DNA of 64,000 bases from Rapana venosa (Eukaryota; Mollusca; Gastropoda; Neogastropoda; Muricidae), in NCBI GenBank assembly GCA_028751875.1, contig CM054159.1, forward strand, positions 18,005,942 through 18,069,941. Direction: 5' to 3'. The notes under the pieces are model-generated. The model ran no database searches. It was not told the origin of the DNA and saw only the letters and a list, made by a program, of their open reading frames with translations. A program made the position numbers and the translations under genes. Every line of letters begins with the position of its first letter. The stretch's first letter is position 1. Of this stretch, positions 20,003-31,760 are shown in pieces.

Positions 20003-21888
20003 GTGTTGATACTGGGTGGGACAGATTTCTGCTTCAGAGCAGTTAAGGGAGATAGGCGGGGTGGGGCTTTGATGGTAGCTGGGGACTTGGGCTGTTTGCA
20101 TGTCTGTGTATTGAGATGTGTGGCTGTGGAGTGTGAATGAATAGGGTGGGGGGTGTGGGCAAGAATGGGTTGTTTGTTACGTTGATTGTTAGTCAAAGGG
20201 GAGTGAGAGTGAGAAGTTTGTAATTTGTCTACAAAAATTGGCTGCTTGTTAGTCTGTGTGTGCACAGATGAAGAGTTGATTTGTGTATATTGTGTCAGTG
20301 GTTTGTCTGCAGTGGCTGAGAGTGAATCTGTTGCATTGTCTGGAGATTGTTTGCTGTTTCTTTCAGTTGAGTTTGCTGGGTTTTGTGGCTGTCTTGTAGT
20401 TCACTGATTTGGTTTGAAACTGCTTGTTTCATGATTTTCATGGAGTTTTTCATTCTGGTCTCTGAATCAGTGATGTCTTGGGTGTTTTGTTCTATCTGTT
20501 GTCTTGTTTACAAAAGTTGAGATTCAAGTGTATGTATTTTGCTCTGCATGTTGGAGATGGTGAGGTTTGCAGCGATGAGTTGACTGTAGAGCATGGTTAC
20601 TGTAGCAATGTTAGACATCTCCATGAGAGTGTAAGGTTTGGTGCGTTGTGGTGTAGAGGGGTCACTTGATGAGAGGTGAGTGTTGGCGTTGAGGGAAGGG
20701 TCTGGACTGGGGGAGGGGGTAGGGGTAGGAGTGGGGCAGGTTTGAGGCTGGTAAAGAGGAGAGGAAGGGAAGGTGATGGGAGATTCAGGGAATCTTGTTG
20801 TTGAAGGGAGGGGTTGAGGATCAGGTGAGGGGTCATGGAGAAGGGTGGGGGTGGTATTCGCCCTGGAGGTGGAGGAGGAGGGGGTGAAGCATCCTTATCC
20901 AGGGATGAGGCCTGGAGGGGTGTAGAGAGTGGGGGTGTCGGACAAGGTAGATCGGAAGGGGAGGGTGATGAGGGGACTGATGGAGGAGGGTGGATTGCAG
21001 ATGGAGGGTTGTGGAGTTTGGGGAAATAGGGTGGGGTGAACTGGAGGGAGTAGATGCTGACCGGTCAGGCGGGAGAGAGTGGTCATCAACTAGCGCTGGC
21101 TGGGGGGGCTGGGATGGCAACACTGGAGGTGTGCTGTCCATGATGGCCAGTGGATCATGGGGGTTTGGTGCCACGATGGAACAAAGGGCATTTTGGGCAT
21201 TTGCTGTAGTCGGGTTGATTTCTGCCAATTCATTTACTATAGTTTTTAGAGTATCGAACTCCTTCTCGACCCACAGCTGGCACACATTTCCCTGTATCAA
21301 TAGTGTCCCAGTGGAGTGATATATATGAATGGATAAAAGTTTGCAGGAGTCTACAGAAACTTGAATGAAGGAGTGCCAGAGTTCATTTGGCAGAGTTGGA
21401 GTGTATTCTGTTGGCACAGTTAGTTGATGTTTGTTATTTTTATCAGATTCTGTAAAGGTGGAGGAGATACCTGATGGCTGATATTGACCACAATATCTCT
21501 CAAAAAGCACGAATCTCCATAGAGGTAACTTCGAGTGGGGGGTATCAAACGTCACTTGAAATGGGTCTTGAGTGGGCTGTATAGTCTCAGTGGTTAAGGA
21601 CTTAGCACTCATGGATCGTGTAGTGGGACCCATCTTTAGGAGCTGGTAAACTAAAATGTGTCGCAAGCAACATCATAAAATTCTTTTTAAAAAATAACTG
21701 GAGTACTAAAAGAGAGAAGAAAGAGGAAAAGAACCTATTTATTTTTTTTATAAACAAAGAAGAAGAAGAAGAAGAATGGTGCCTTCTGCCATGTACTTCA
21801 TTTCAATTGTATATAAAGTTTAGCACAGAGCACAGCATTGTTCATGTGTCAGTTTACCATAACAGTTGAAAAACTATAGGGTATGTAC
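20003..21888 (-). mobile_element. ORF1-only retroelement unit, copy 1
   Basis: A second, eroded copy at 33676-35265 has the same two limits. On the minus strand it starts near 21888, encodes an ORF1-like protein (next entry), continues through Pro/Ser-rich sequence and a helical Gln/Lys/Met-rich segment (about 20380-20530), and ends with SPLTALKQKSVPPSINT just before 20003. No endonuclease or RT follows in either copy. Confidence 0.6.
20833..21666 (-). CDS. Putative LINE ORF1-like protein
   Basis: Open frame of 277 codons. The likely initiator is the second methionine (MGPTTRSMSAKS, near 21633), since the first residues look like leader. Residues 45-150 form a compact domain with SIHIYHSTGTLLIQGNVCQL and VEKEFDTLKTIVNEL, a pattern I associate with ORF1 proteins of CR1-group LINEs in molluscs. 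The rest is Pro/Ser/His-rich and probably disordered. The C-terminal 70 codons may be out of the original frame, because overlapping frames are equally Pro-rich and the helical segment downstream lies in another frame. The expected role is RNA binding or chaperoning in the retrotransposition particle (inference). It could instead be a domesticated host gene; the eroded second copy argues for a mobile origin. Confidence 0.55.
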   Translation of the reverse strand: MRHILVYQLLKMGPTTRSMSAKSLTTETIQPTQDPFQVTFDTPHSKLPLWRFVLFERYCGQYQPSGISSTFTESDKNNKHQLTVPTEYTPTLPNELWHSFIQVSVDSCKLLSIHIYHSTGTLLIQGNVCQLWVEKEFDTLKTIVNELAEINPTTANAQNALCSIVAPNPHDPLAIMDSTPPVLPSQPPQPALVDDHSLPPDRSASTPSSSPHPISPNSTTLHLQSTLLHQSPHHPPLPIYLVRHPHSLHPSRPHPWIRMLHPLLLHLQGEYHPHPSP

Positions 21889-22075
21889 AGGGACACTACA
21901 GTACACTCTGTGATGTTGAGCCTTGGTAGGCCTGGTAAGAAAGGACACACAATACCTTAGGTTAGCTGTGTAGTCTAGGCCTAGGTCAATAGGCTAATGA
22001 TGTAACACACTTGAGATTGGCAAGCAGGCCATGGGCCCAGCTTCTCTGGAGAGCCTCCGTGTGTGTGTGTGTGTG

Positions 22076-22110
<35 letters not shown>

Positions 22111-22945
22111 CGTTTGCTGCCACTGAATTATTATTGTCATGCATTACATGTTTGTTCTCAGAAGACCCAGTCTATCACTGACCGTTACTGAGCTTGGGTT
22201 TTTAAGGGAGCTCACCTCACTGTTTTCTGTGTTCTACTACTACTAAAAGAGGTTTTTCCCTTTCACCCTGAGACCCGCAAAACAAGACAATGACAAAATT
22301 TTTTTATTTCGAGGATAAGATAAGCACACATGTGCTTTTTTTTCATCCCTCCCCCCCCGTTAGGGGTACATCTTAAAATAAACCCAATATTATCGTCCAC
22401 AAAAAAAACAAGGGGAAAATAACCCTTTTTTAAACACTCCCCCCCCTCCCAACAACCCCCCCCCCCCCCCCCAAACAAAACAAAAAAAAGAAAACCATAA
22501 AAATAACCCCCCCCCCCCCAAAAAAAACCCTTAACCAAACAAACAAACAAACAAAAAAGAGAAGGAAAAAAACCAACCAACAAGATAAAAAAAAAAGAAA
22601 AAAACGACAACAACAACAAGAACAAGAACAACAACAGACCAAGAAAAATAACAAAAACCAAAAAATAATAATCATAAAAAACACATCTCACATTTTTAAT
22701 GGGACACATACTTTTTACACTAATTATAAATCAATAATTAACAAACAAGATCATTTCAAATAAATGAAATATTTCACTCAAACTCCCATTCAAAATTTTG
22801 AAAAATCAAGAAATCGAAGTCTTTGGGTAGGGAAAAATATTTAACTGGGTTAACCACTTCTAGTAAGGGAGTCTTCTTCAAAGAACCCGTTTTTTAAAAG
22901 CACGTTTATACAGCCTTTAAAAATGGGTTTCATAAATGCTTTCCT
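21889..22945. other. No gene; (GT)n, homopolymer-rich and possibly low-quality sequence
   Basis: A (GT)n tract lies at 22059-22110. The dispersed palindrome repeat (copy 2) is at about 22305-22350. From 22350 to 22720 the sequence is almost entirely A and C, with C runs at 22439-22473 and 22507-22519. Open frames on the minus strand here are low-complexity. Confidence 0.6.
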
Positions 22946-24055
22946 GTTTGTTGACAGATCTTAGCGAGGAAGAATGCTAAAACATGTTCATTCCTATACC
23001 CATGCAATCCTGTTTGTTTAACAGTTCGTAGCGAGGAAGAATGCTAATACAGAGAATTCCTTTACCAATGCATCCTGTTTGGACATCATCATCTCCGAAG
23101 TCAAAATCGTCTGCCTTAATGGCGGGCAAAAAGGGTCACACATAGAATGATGCAACATCTCACCACTGGTGAACCTCGGGGCTGAGCTGTAGCGGGCAAG
23201 GAAAGAGGCCCCGCCTGATGGGAGCCACTGCACAGGGCGTTGGAGATGTGCTGCAGGTCATCACGTTAGAGATACAACTGCACAGGGAGATGTGTGTAGG
23301 TCATCACGTTAGAGATACAACTGCACAGGGCGTTGGAGATGTGCTGTAGGTCATCATGTTAGAGATACAACTGCACAGGGAGATGTGTGTAGGTCATCAC
23401 GTTAGAGATACAACTGCACAGGGAGATGTGTGTAGGTCATCATGGTTAGGAGATACCAACTGCAAGGAGATGTGGCTGTAGGTCATCATGTTAGAGATAC
23501 AACTGCACAGGGAGATGTGTGTAGGTCATCAGGTTAGAGATACAACTGCACAGGGCGTTGGAGATGTGTGTAGGTCATCACGTTACAGATACAACTGCAC
23601 AGGGAGATGTGCTGTAGGTCATCACGTTAGAGATACAACTGCACAGGGAGATGTGTGTAGGTCATCACGTTACAGATACAACTGCACAGGGAGATGTGTG
23701 TAGGTCATCACGTTAGAGATACAACTGCACAGGGAGATGTGTGTAGGTCATCACGTTACAGATACAGCAGCAGCCATCTCTCGGTGAAATAAAATTACAT
23801 TCAATAAAACATGGTAAAATAAAACAAACTATAGTAAAAATTGAACTAAAAGAAGATAAGACAGAATAACATAAAAAAAACTTTTTTTTGCTATCGTATT
23901 TTTTTACAGGCGTGTTATCTGTCCATCAGGTCATACCTACTAAGATGTTTGCCAAAAGTTACCTATGGCATAGATTCGGGATTTTATCTCACGCTCGACA
24001 CAGTGTGTGTTGTGTGTGGTGTGTGTGTGTGTGTGTGTGTGTGTGAGTGGTGTTG

Positions 24056-24114
<59 letters not shown>

Positions 24115-24206
24115 GGTGTGTGTGTTGGGTTGTGGTATGTGTGTGTGAAGTGCATGTGTGTGGTATGTATGTGAGTGAAGGTGCGTGCGTGTGCGTGTGT
24201 GTGTGT
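22946..24206. repeat. Duplicated block, copy 2, with expanded 43-bp minisatellite
   Basis: Counterpart of 18920-19856. It has about two copies of the 67-bp unit (22946-23077), then the shared TGTTTGGACATCATCATCTC block. The 43-bp unit AGATGTGTGTAGGTCATCAC ... CAACTGCACAGGG is expanded to about a dozen copies at 23230-23770 (some 6 bp longer with CGTTGG). After that come the shared AT-rich stretch and a (GT)n tract (24003-24205). Confidence 0.92.
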
Positions 24207-25480
24207 GTCAAAGTCAAAGTCAAAAGTCAAACTTTTATTTTCAGATGGTAATTGAATAAGCAGTGCATTGCCTTCTTTTCATCAAGCATTCTATCTAAAG
24301 AAAACAAGCGAGGAAAAAAAGATAATGTATATGCAGACATAGATGAAAAAACATAATCTATGTGTAAACTATACAAATCAAAAAGAAAAACCAATAACAT
24401 ATGCATATGTGGATTAAAAACAAAAACAAAAAACCCAGAAAAAATATTTTAAACCATGACGACTCAAATAATTCAAAACTCATTGAAAAAATTTACCGTC
24501 ATAACACAAACAAACAAGCAACAAAGAAAAAGCAAACCAAAACAAACAAAGAAGACCAAAACAGAATAAAAATAACATTTTAAATAACACACATCCAACT
24601 GATTCCTCCCCCTCACACACACATACACACACAAACACTTCAACATACAAAACAACTGCATACAACAAACAACAAAATATGAATCAACAAGAAACAACCA
24701 CAACAAGGAGGAAATAAAAATTCAACCAATCACAACATACGTACACAACAACAACAGCGACAATAACATTACATGGACTAAAGAATAAAGGCAAGGACAA
24801 ATGAAGAACATATTAGAACGAACAAAGACGAGAAAAAAGAGTCCAAAATACCCCCCTCCCCCTCCCCAAGAAAAAACCACCCTAAACCCAAAACAAACAA
24901 AAACCAAAACAAACCAGAACCCCACCCCACCACCACCACCACCAACTATAATATACAACAGACAACAAATAGGTAATAAACAGAGGAAACGATGTATCAT
25001 TTTAATACTTACATACACATAACATCCTACCATATCCCTTCACCCATTATTACTCATATATAAGGAAAACAAGAATAACCACAGCTATTGGATTCTGAGC
25101 AAAGAAGTATAACAAAGGACACATCCATTCCCTCCCTTTCCACTGGTCATTACCGCATGTACATGTGCTTTTTTGATTGAGGCAGAAACAACGTTAATCC
25201 TTCGATCAATGAATAAATTCAGCCAATGTTTGACCCACCCAGCAGTACTAACGTCTGCATAACAATTTTGCTCATTAATACAATGAAACTGAAAAATAAC
25301 ATCGTCAAAAACTAAAAAAATCAGCTTATTTTTTGTGTAACACAAAAGAACGTAAAAAGGCCAAAACAGCAGAAAGTAAAAAACAATACGATCCAATGTA
25401 CACAACTCGCACGCACTCAACACACTGTACACACACACAATCAAAACACACACACACACACCACAAACACACACACAGAT
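24207..25480 (-). mobile_element. Element with (TTTGAC)n tail, longer copy
   Basis: Starts on the plus strand with CAAAGTCAAAGTCAAAAGTC and matches 19857-19997 for about 130 bp (to TATGCAGACATAGA). It then continues with A/C-rich low-complexity sequence, including a GGTGGTGGTGGGGTGGGG-type tract (minus) near 24930. A minus-strand frame at 25085-25474 contains KNKLIFLVFDDVIFQFHCIN but I cannot place it. The body identity and left end are uncertain. Confidence 0.4.
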
Positions 25481-25499
25481 TCAATGCGTGCTGGGGTTA

Positions 25500-28000
25500 A
25501 TATCTTATCAACCCATATATAGATCAATGCTTACACATGTTCTCTATATGAATATGAAAAACTGGCGTATATCTGATTTTAATGACAAGGATACGTCAAT
25601 GACACTTAAATCACTCTCTTAAGTTTCAAGTCATTGGTCTGCACCTTTTATTCCTGAATTATCTTTTTAGAATGTGTTTTATAATGATTTTTGCCTTTAA
25701 TACATTTCAAATTTTTGGGGAGTATATTCAAAGGTCACTGCCTGAATATAAGTGGCTCGCTTTATATAGGTTATTTAGGGTCTTGGAAATGTAGCAAATG
25801 GTTGTGTCCAATGATTGGTTAAACTTTGAAAGCTTTGGTAATCTTCGGGAGGTGCCATTTGATTAACTACTTTGTGCATTTACCAAGCTTTATTGAATAA
25901 ATATCGGTTTCGAAATGTCAGGACATTTATTTGCTTATAATCTCTAATTGTCAGGTGCTTGTTTTTAAACTATACAAGTTTTACTGCTCTTTTATATAAA
26001 CGATGAATGAATTTCAAGTTCGTTCCACTGCAGGTATCCCAATTAGTTGCGGCATAGTCAATGATTGGTAGAATGTGACCGCAAAAAAAATAGTTTTCGA
26101 GTATGTTTATTAGAAAGTGTTTATTTTGGATAATTGAAGTAAGCCTGTGGGGCTAGCGATTACCTATTGAATAAGCGATCAGTTCCAAGTCATATGTTTT
26201 TCAAATGGTATACACCTAATATTTTATGTGAGTCAAAACTTCTTCTAAACTTATTCGTTATCAACAACAGAGGTTGAAACCTATCACTCATTTTGACCTT
26301 TTTCTGGTCTTGTGATACGTACTTAAAACTTTGTTTTTGTACATTTAAGGATCATGTGGTTTAACTGAAGTCCAAATAATCAGCTCTGTCATACTGTATT
26401 GATGTTTGCGAGTTAATCTGTGGATGGAGTCTGTAATCACTACAAAAGAGAGTGGTATCGTCCAGCAACCATTTATCAGTTACATTTAATAAAACAGGGT
26501 AAAATTTACATAGAACTGAAAACAAGAGTGAGGCCCAATACTGAGCCTTGTGGTACCCCCATATCTAATGGGTAAGTAGTTCTGATGATTGATTATTTAC
26601 AGATACAAGCTGTGCCTATTGGGGACCAGATAATTTTCTTGTTGTTGAATAACTTCATAGGTGGCAGTTTGTAAATTCTAATTTACGCAATAACAAGAGT
26701 GTTTGATCACATCAAATGCTTTTTTCAAGTCACAAAGGGAGGCTGTAACTTATTGTCATTTATATTGTGTAGGGAGACTGTCAGTGAGCCTGAGTTAGAG
26801 CAGTGTGAACAGGAATAGTTTTGACGAAACCCTTATGTTCCTCGTGCAATATACTGTTTTTAAAAAGTAAGAATTTAGGGATGTTTGTATGTGTTTTTCA
26901 ATGGGTTTAGATAGTACGAGAGAATTGAAATTGGGCTGGTAATTTGAAGGAGAAAGAGCATAGGTCACCTGATTTTGGACAGTATAACTTTTGCCTTTTT
27001 AACTTGAAGAGAAAAAACACCTTTTCTCAATACACAAAGTTGTATAGAATTGTCAGTGTTCAACAATAACCGACTAGCCAGTTGTATAATTTCTCTCGTA
27101 GCATCTAACTTGTCTAGATCACATGTTTCTAGAATTGTTGCATTTTTATGCTTTCTATTATGTCAAAGGCTGTCAATGGCTGGGTGATTAAATGGAAAGT
27201 TAATATGTTTTGATTAATATATTGTTGTAGGCAATGAAGATCAATTCGCTTGACTTGTCACGTTATAACTTTATTTGCTTAAAGAAAAAAAAGAAAAATA
27301 AAAAAAAAAAAACAATAGAAAAAAAAACACTTTGAAAAATGTGCTGTTTTAAATTCATCTGCTGATATGTTTTAATGAAACTGTTGGACTTTTTTAACAT
27401 GTTTTCTACATAATTATTGATGCTTTCCAAAATCTGGTGAGAGTCACTAGTGGTAATTAACAACTGTTGAAAGTAATTACACTTTGATCTGCGTTTAATG
27501 GAATTCACTTTATTCCTTTGTGTCCTAAATTGTTCATGTGTACCATGGGTTTTCAGGTGGTTTCTTAAGTTTATCTCAGATTCTGTCTAATGTTATCCAT
27601 GGAGGATTGGTTTTTTCTTTAACTCTTTTTTTTTTATAAAGGGAGCATGTTTGTCATACACTGAGATAAATGTGTTAAGCGCTTCGATTTGTTTGGTTTT
27701 TGCAAGATTCAGCCCTATATGAATTCCATATATTATTATTATTATTATTAACCCAAAATTCAACAGATTCATCGAGGTCTCTGATTTTATATACATCGTG
27801 TAATGGTGAGTTCTTCAGGTCCGAAAGAAAATTATCCTCACAGAAGTGTTTGATTCGTTGGTAATATATAGTTTTATGCCCAACTTTAGGAATGTTTATG
27901 CGACGCTTAAACCAAGTATAGCAGACGACAGGATTATGATCGCTGCATCCACGTGACCGAACACATACTTCAGCTATGTGCTGTTTTGCGTTAGTGTATA
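25500..28000 (-). mobile_element. LINE-B, 3' part: end of endonuclease, RT and thumb (decayed)
   Basis: Same family as 62326-64000. On the minus strand: the endonuclease end with GCSDHNPVVCYTWFKRRINI (27960-27890); a linker, interrupted by a 73-bp insertion at 27679-27751; RT with a KKAFDVIKH-like motif A (about 26735-26700), DMGVPQGSVLG (26565-26530) and a motif C reading LLDDTTLF (about 26470-26440); and the thumb region with PIIDYAATNWDTCSGTN near 26050-26010 and RNRYLFNKA near 25900. Many stops and frameshifts are present. At 28000 it is cut by an RTE-like LINE; its 5' part resumes at 31261. Confidence 0.85.
27679..27751 (+). mobile_element. 73-bp LINE-A/SINE1 tail insertion flanked by TTAA
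   Basis: GCGCTTCGATTTGTTTGG, CAAGATTCAGCCCTATATGA and (ATT)n, in the plus orientation, sits inside minus-strand LINE-B coding sequence. TTAA occurs at 27675-27678 and 27748-27751. Removing one TTAA and the insert restores an uninterrupted LINE-B frame (EFWVN joined to TFISVYDK), which matches the copy near 63090-63115. Confidence 0.8.
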
Positions 28001-31000
28001 TCATCATCATCATCATCATCAGACCCGTGACCTTGGCGGTCGTGGGGGAGACATGAAAGACGATGCCGTGGTAAGCCTCCTCCATCCATCTCGGTCCTCG
28101 GCTCTGCGCAGTAGTGCCGAGTCATTCATCCTGGTCCATTCTCTGATGTTGTCCATCCATGACTTGTTCTGTCTTCCACCTCCTTCTGCCACCTCGAGTC
28201 GTTCCCTGCAGTACTGTTTTGGGCAGGAGTGTTTGGCGGGTGACGTGGCCGAAACCAGTCAGCTTTTTTCTTTCTTGTACGATGGTGAGAAGGGGTTCCT
28301 GTGGACCTGCCAGCCGTGTTTTTGATCTTGACAATTCGTTGGTCTTTCGTTTCTCTCCAGGGATATGCCCAGTAGTTTTCTATGGCATTTTGTTCGAATG
28401 AATGGATTCGCTTTGCTGTTTCAGCAGTCAATGTCCAGGTTTTCATCCGTACAGAGGATCGACTGAATTAGGGCTTTGTAGAGCTTTAGTTTGATTGGGA
28501 AACTGATCTCTTTTTACTTTTCAATATGGATGGTGAGTTTTGTCATGGAAGATGTTGCCATGGCTATTCTGACTTTGGATTTTGTCGCGATCGCCCGTTC
28601 CTTTGTGAGTGTAGCGCCGAGGAATTTAAAGCGTTCTACCTCCTCCAGTTCGTTGGGCCGTTATGTAAATTTTAGCGGTTCGGCATTGCTCGTGCTGTTC
28701 ACACAAGTTACTTTACTTTCTCCGAGTCACTCAATCCCATTATGCTCCAGCTCTGTTCTCTAGTACTGGTCGTAAGATCTTGCAGCTCTGTGGACTTCCG
28801 CCCATGAGGTCAATGTCTTCGGCAAACCGGTAAGTTGTTGAGGGGTCTGCCGCCAATGGGTGATGGTGGGGTGGAAGTCATGGGAGGGTTCTATTCATGA
28901 TGTTTTCCAAGAACAGATTGGAACAGGACTGGAGATAAAAGGCATCCTTGTCGGACCCCAACTGTGGTTTTGAAGTGTCTCCGACTGATTGTTCAGGAAG
29001 ACTGCACTGGCTTGCGGTGTTGTATAGTGCTTGAATGGTTTGCACTAGTCCTTCTTCCAATGCCACACATTCTGAGGGGACTTGCCACAGGCCTTGTGCC
29101 GTACTCTGTCAATAGCTTCTTAGTCGATGAAGTTGTGGAACAGGTCTATTGATGTTGAAGATAGTTTTTCCTCATGATGTGGGAGTTAAAATCTGTTCGA
29201 TTGTGCTCTGCATGCCCCTGACCCAGCTTGTTCCTCTGCAAGGGTTCTTCTGCCTCCTCTTGAGTCGATTCAAAAAAATAACTTGATGCATGAATCTTGC
29301 TGGGTATGGGCTGATGAGCTGATTGTTCTATAGTTTTGGCATTGGCGTAAAATTCCCCTTCTTGGGCAGGGGTATGATGAGTGATGTTGTCAGTTGTTGG
29401 CCACTGTTTTGTTTCCCAATCTTCTGACAGGTGCTGTAACTATGTGATGACTGTTTCGCCACCATGCTTGAGGCAGCTCTGCTGGTATATTGTCTGATCC
29501 TGGGGAAGGACTTTCCTACTGTAAGCTGCGGATGGCTTCTTCACTTCTTCCCTCTGTATAGGTAATGGCCAGGGTGCTCTTGATGTTTGCTGCTTTCTCT
29601 TCTATTATGCTTGTCTGGTTGTATTGGGTAGTTGTACCAGTTCTTGACAATATTCAGACCACTGTTCATGCAGCTGAGTTTCTGGGAGGAGGTTTCCGGA
29701 GCGTCTTCAATGACTGATGATTTGGTTTGAAGTGGTTTGTTTTGTGAGTTTCTTCAGGGTGTCGTATGCCTTTTTACTGTTGCCCACTTTTCATGTTTTT
29801 TTTTCGATCTCATCACTTGATCACTGATCCACTTCTCTCTGGCCTTAACATTGACTTCCTTCACGAGATTGTTGGCCTCCGGTATTCTTTTAGGGTTGGA
29901 TGACCTGGTTGGTTCAGTGCCTTCTTGTATGCGAGGTTCCAAGATGTCATTGGTAGTCCATGGCTGGTGATTATTCCTCTGACGACGAGTAACCCTCCTC
30001 TTGACTGTTCTCGGACTGCCTCATTGAAGTTGTTGGTGAGGTCATTGATGTCCATTGTCAGGAGGGTTAATGCCGCTAACGTCCGCCAAGCTTAGCTTGG
30101 AAGATCTCCTCGACATCTGGATCTTTTAGTTTGTCCACGTCAAATTTGATACGTGGGTTTGCAGGTGTTTGTTTTCTTCAGCCTTCATTTTGAATACCAG
30201 CAGACACAAGGTCGTGGTCACTGCTATGTCATGATCCAGGGTAGGTTCTTGTTCTGGCTCTGTTGATGCTGGATTGAAAGCGCCGATGGTGTTAAGATAA
30301 AATCTATTTGGTTATGGATCTTGCCGTTTGGGCGCATGCCAGTTGTCCTCCTTGATGATGTGGGGGATAGAGGGTATTGGCAATGGTTTAGTCTGTGGGG
30401 TGCAGGCAAACCTCAGCAGACGTAATCCCCTGTCGTTGTCTCCCCAGTTCCAAACTGACAACTGTTCCGGCCCATAGTGGAACGAGTCAGGACCCTAATT
30501 TGGCGATTATATAATCCCCTTGGATGATGCTGAATGTCCTTCTTGGGTATTTTCTTAATGGTCACTTCAAGATCTTCATAAAATTCTTCTACTTCTTCAT
30601 CTGTATGGTCAGATGATGGTTGATAGATTTGTATGATGGTGATGTTCTTGGGCTTGGCCGACACCCGGATGCTGATAATCCTCATGGGAAGCGGTGTATG
30701 CGATATGCACCCCACTACTTCCTTTCTGACAATAATGCCACTCCATGTTGGTGTTGTTTCTCTTGGCCACAGTAACCAGATATTGTTGCCTTCTTCAGTC
30801 AATGTCTCGCCAAATCCTGGCCATCTCACTTCTCCTAGTCCAATATGTTCCCATTTATATCGGCTTAAGCCATACTCTAGTTCTTTGATTTTTCCGCATG
30901 TAGAGTGTACGGACGTTCATGTACCATCGGTGATTTGTTCTCTAGGGAGCTTAAGTAAGGTTTTAACTCCAGTAGCTGATCTTGTCACTTCCTCCATGGT

Positions 31001-31260
31001 GTTGATCAATGGGAATGCGCGGTCGTTGGTAACCCGGGCCTCGACGATCCTGGTATCATTTCGGCTTTGCATTTTCTTTCATGTATTTTCTGTAGTTGGG
31101 TTATGATATTCCTTGGTGGCGCCAATCTCTTCCAAGCCCCATATGTTTGGGTTTTTTAAATTTGGGGTTTCCCCCCCACATGCGAAGGGTTTTGTCTGGG
31201 TTATGGTACCGTAGCGTAGCAGGAATTCTTGCTGCCCTGACCTAAAGTGTATTTTTGTAA
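28001..31260 (-). mobile_element. RTE-like LINE, full-length copy A inserted in LINE-B
   Basis: Both limits are set by the interrupted LINE-B: its frame stops after the GCAACTTAATT region at about 31260 and resumes at 28000. The insert is about 3.26 kb. The 3' end on the minus strand is (GAT)n at 28001-28020. Order on the minus strand: 5' leader; endonuclease (VRTLYMRKN, MEWHYCQKGSSGV, DYVC/RLLRFA); linker (KARKWISDQVM-like); RT (PLPKKGNF, VRQGCLLSPVLF); motif C FAEDIDLMG at 28826-28815; KFLGATLTKER; ENLDIDC; LVSATSPAKHS and GRQNKSWMDNIREW. Endonuclease plus RT with a short 3' tail fits RTE/BovB-like elements. Confidence 0.88.
28075..31090 (-). pseudogene. RTE-like ORF (endonuclease-RT), copy A, multiply frameshifted
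   Basis: The single protein of the element is legible only by hopping frames; roughly a dozen shifts or stops interrupt it. Motif C of the RT has glutamate in place of the first aspartate (FAED, codon GAA at 28820-28818), so polymerase activity would be lost even without the frameshifts. The C-terminal end (MNDSALLRRAED...GGGLPRHRL) matches copy B at 41233-41300, and the two copies can be used to locate each other's lesions. Confidence 0.8.
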
Positions 31261-31760
31261 ATTAAGTTGCTGATTTATCTGTTATCGTGTGGGTTTATTT
31301 TTTAGTTGTTCCAGCCAAGCTCATCAGTTGGGGATTCCATTGGGTTTAGGTTTGAGTAAGGTTATGTTAATCTCCAAGATATAGTTTATCAGTTTAAATA
31401 GTGCAACTTCTTCTTTACGAGAATTTGAATCTATTCAACCAATTAGTGGTTTTATGGCGGATTTCTGTATATGATTCCTATCAAAAAGTGGACTACTGTG
31501 CTTTAATTTGATTTTACCAAAATCGATTCGTTATCATACACATCAAAATTGTATTAGCCTTTGGACAGCATAATGTATCCGATGCAAAATATGTTAATCA
31601 GTCTGTAGTTTTTGGTTTGTAGGGATCTTGGCGAAATATTTGGTATCCTGGAATGTGCTATGGTCTTCTTCAGTTTATATTTGAAGAAAGGCGGGATTCA
31701 GCAAAGCCAAAATAAATGAAAAAACTCTTCCCATCATTAAATTGTATGTTAGCAGTGGTC
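31261..31760 (-). mobile_element. LINE-B, 5' part: start of endonuclease
   Basis: Minus strand: FFIYFGFAESRLSSNIND (about 31720-31665), matching FHIFGFSEYRLSSNISDN in the plus copy at 62380. Then PGYQIFRQDPYKP, the RNP motif region (IIYRNP-like near 31480-31465), LLKPKPNGIPN and NKPTRITDKSATL, which ends at the RTE insertion point. Decayed, with several stops. Confidence 0.8.

Noticed and set aside
24473..25033. Minus-strand frames rich in Phe/Leu/Val/Cys suggestive of membrane proteins
   Set aside because: The plus strand there is A/C-rich low complexity; the hydrophobicity is a by-product of base composition.
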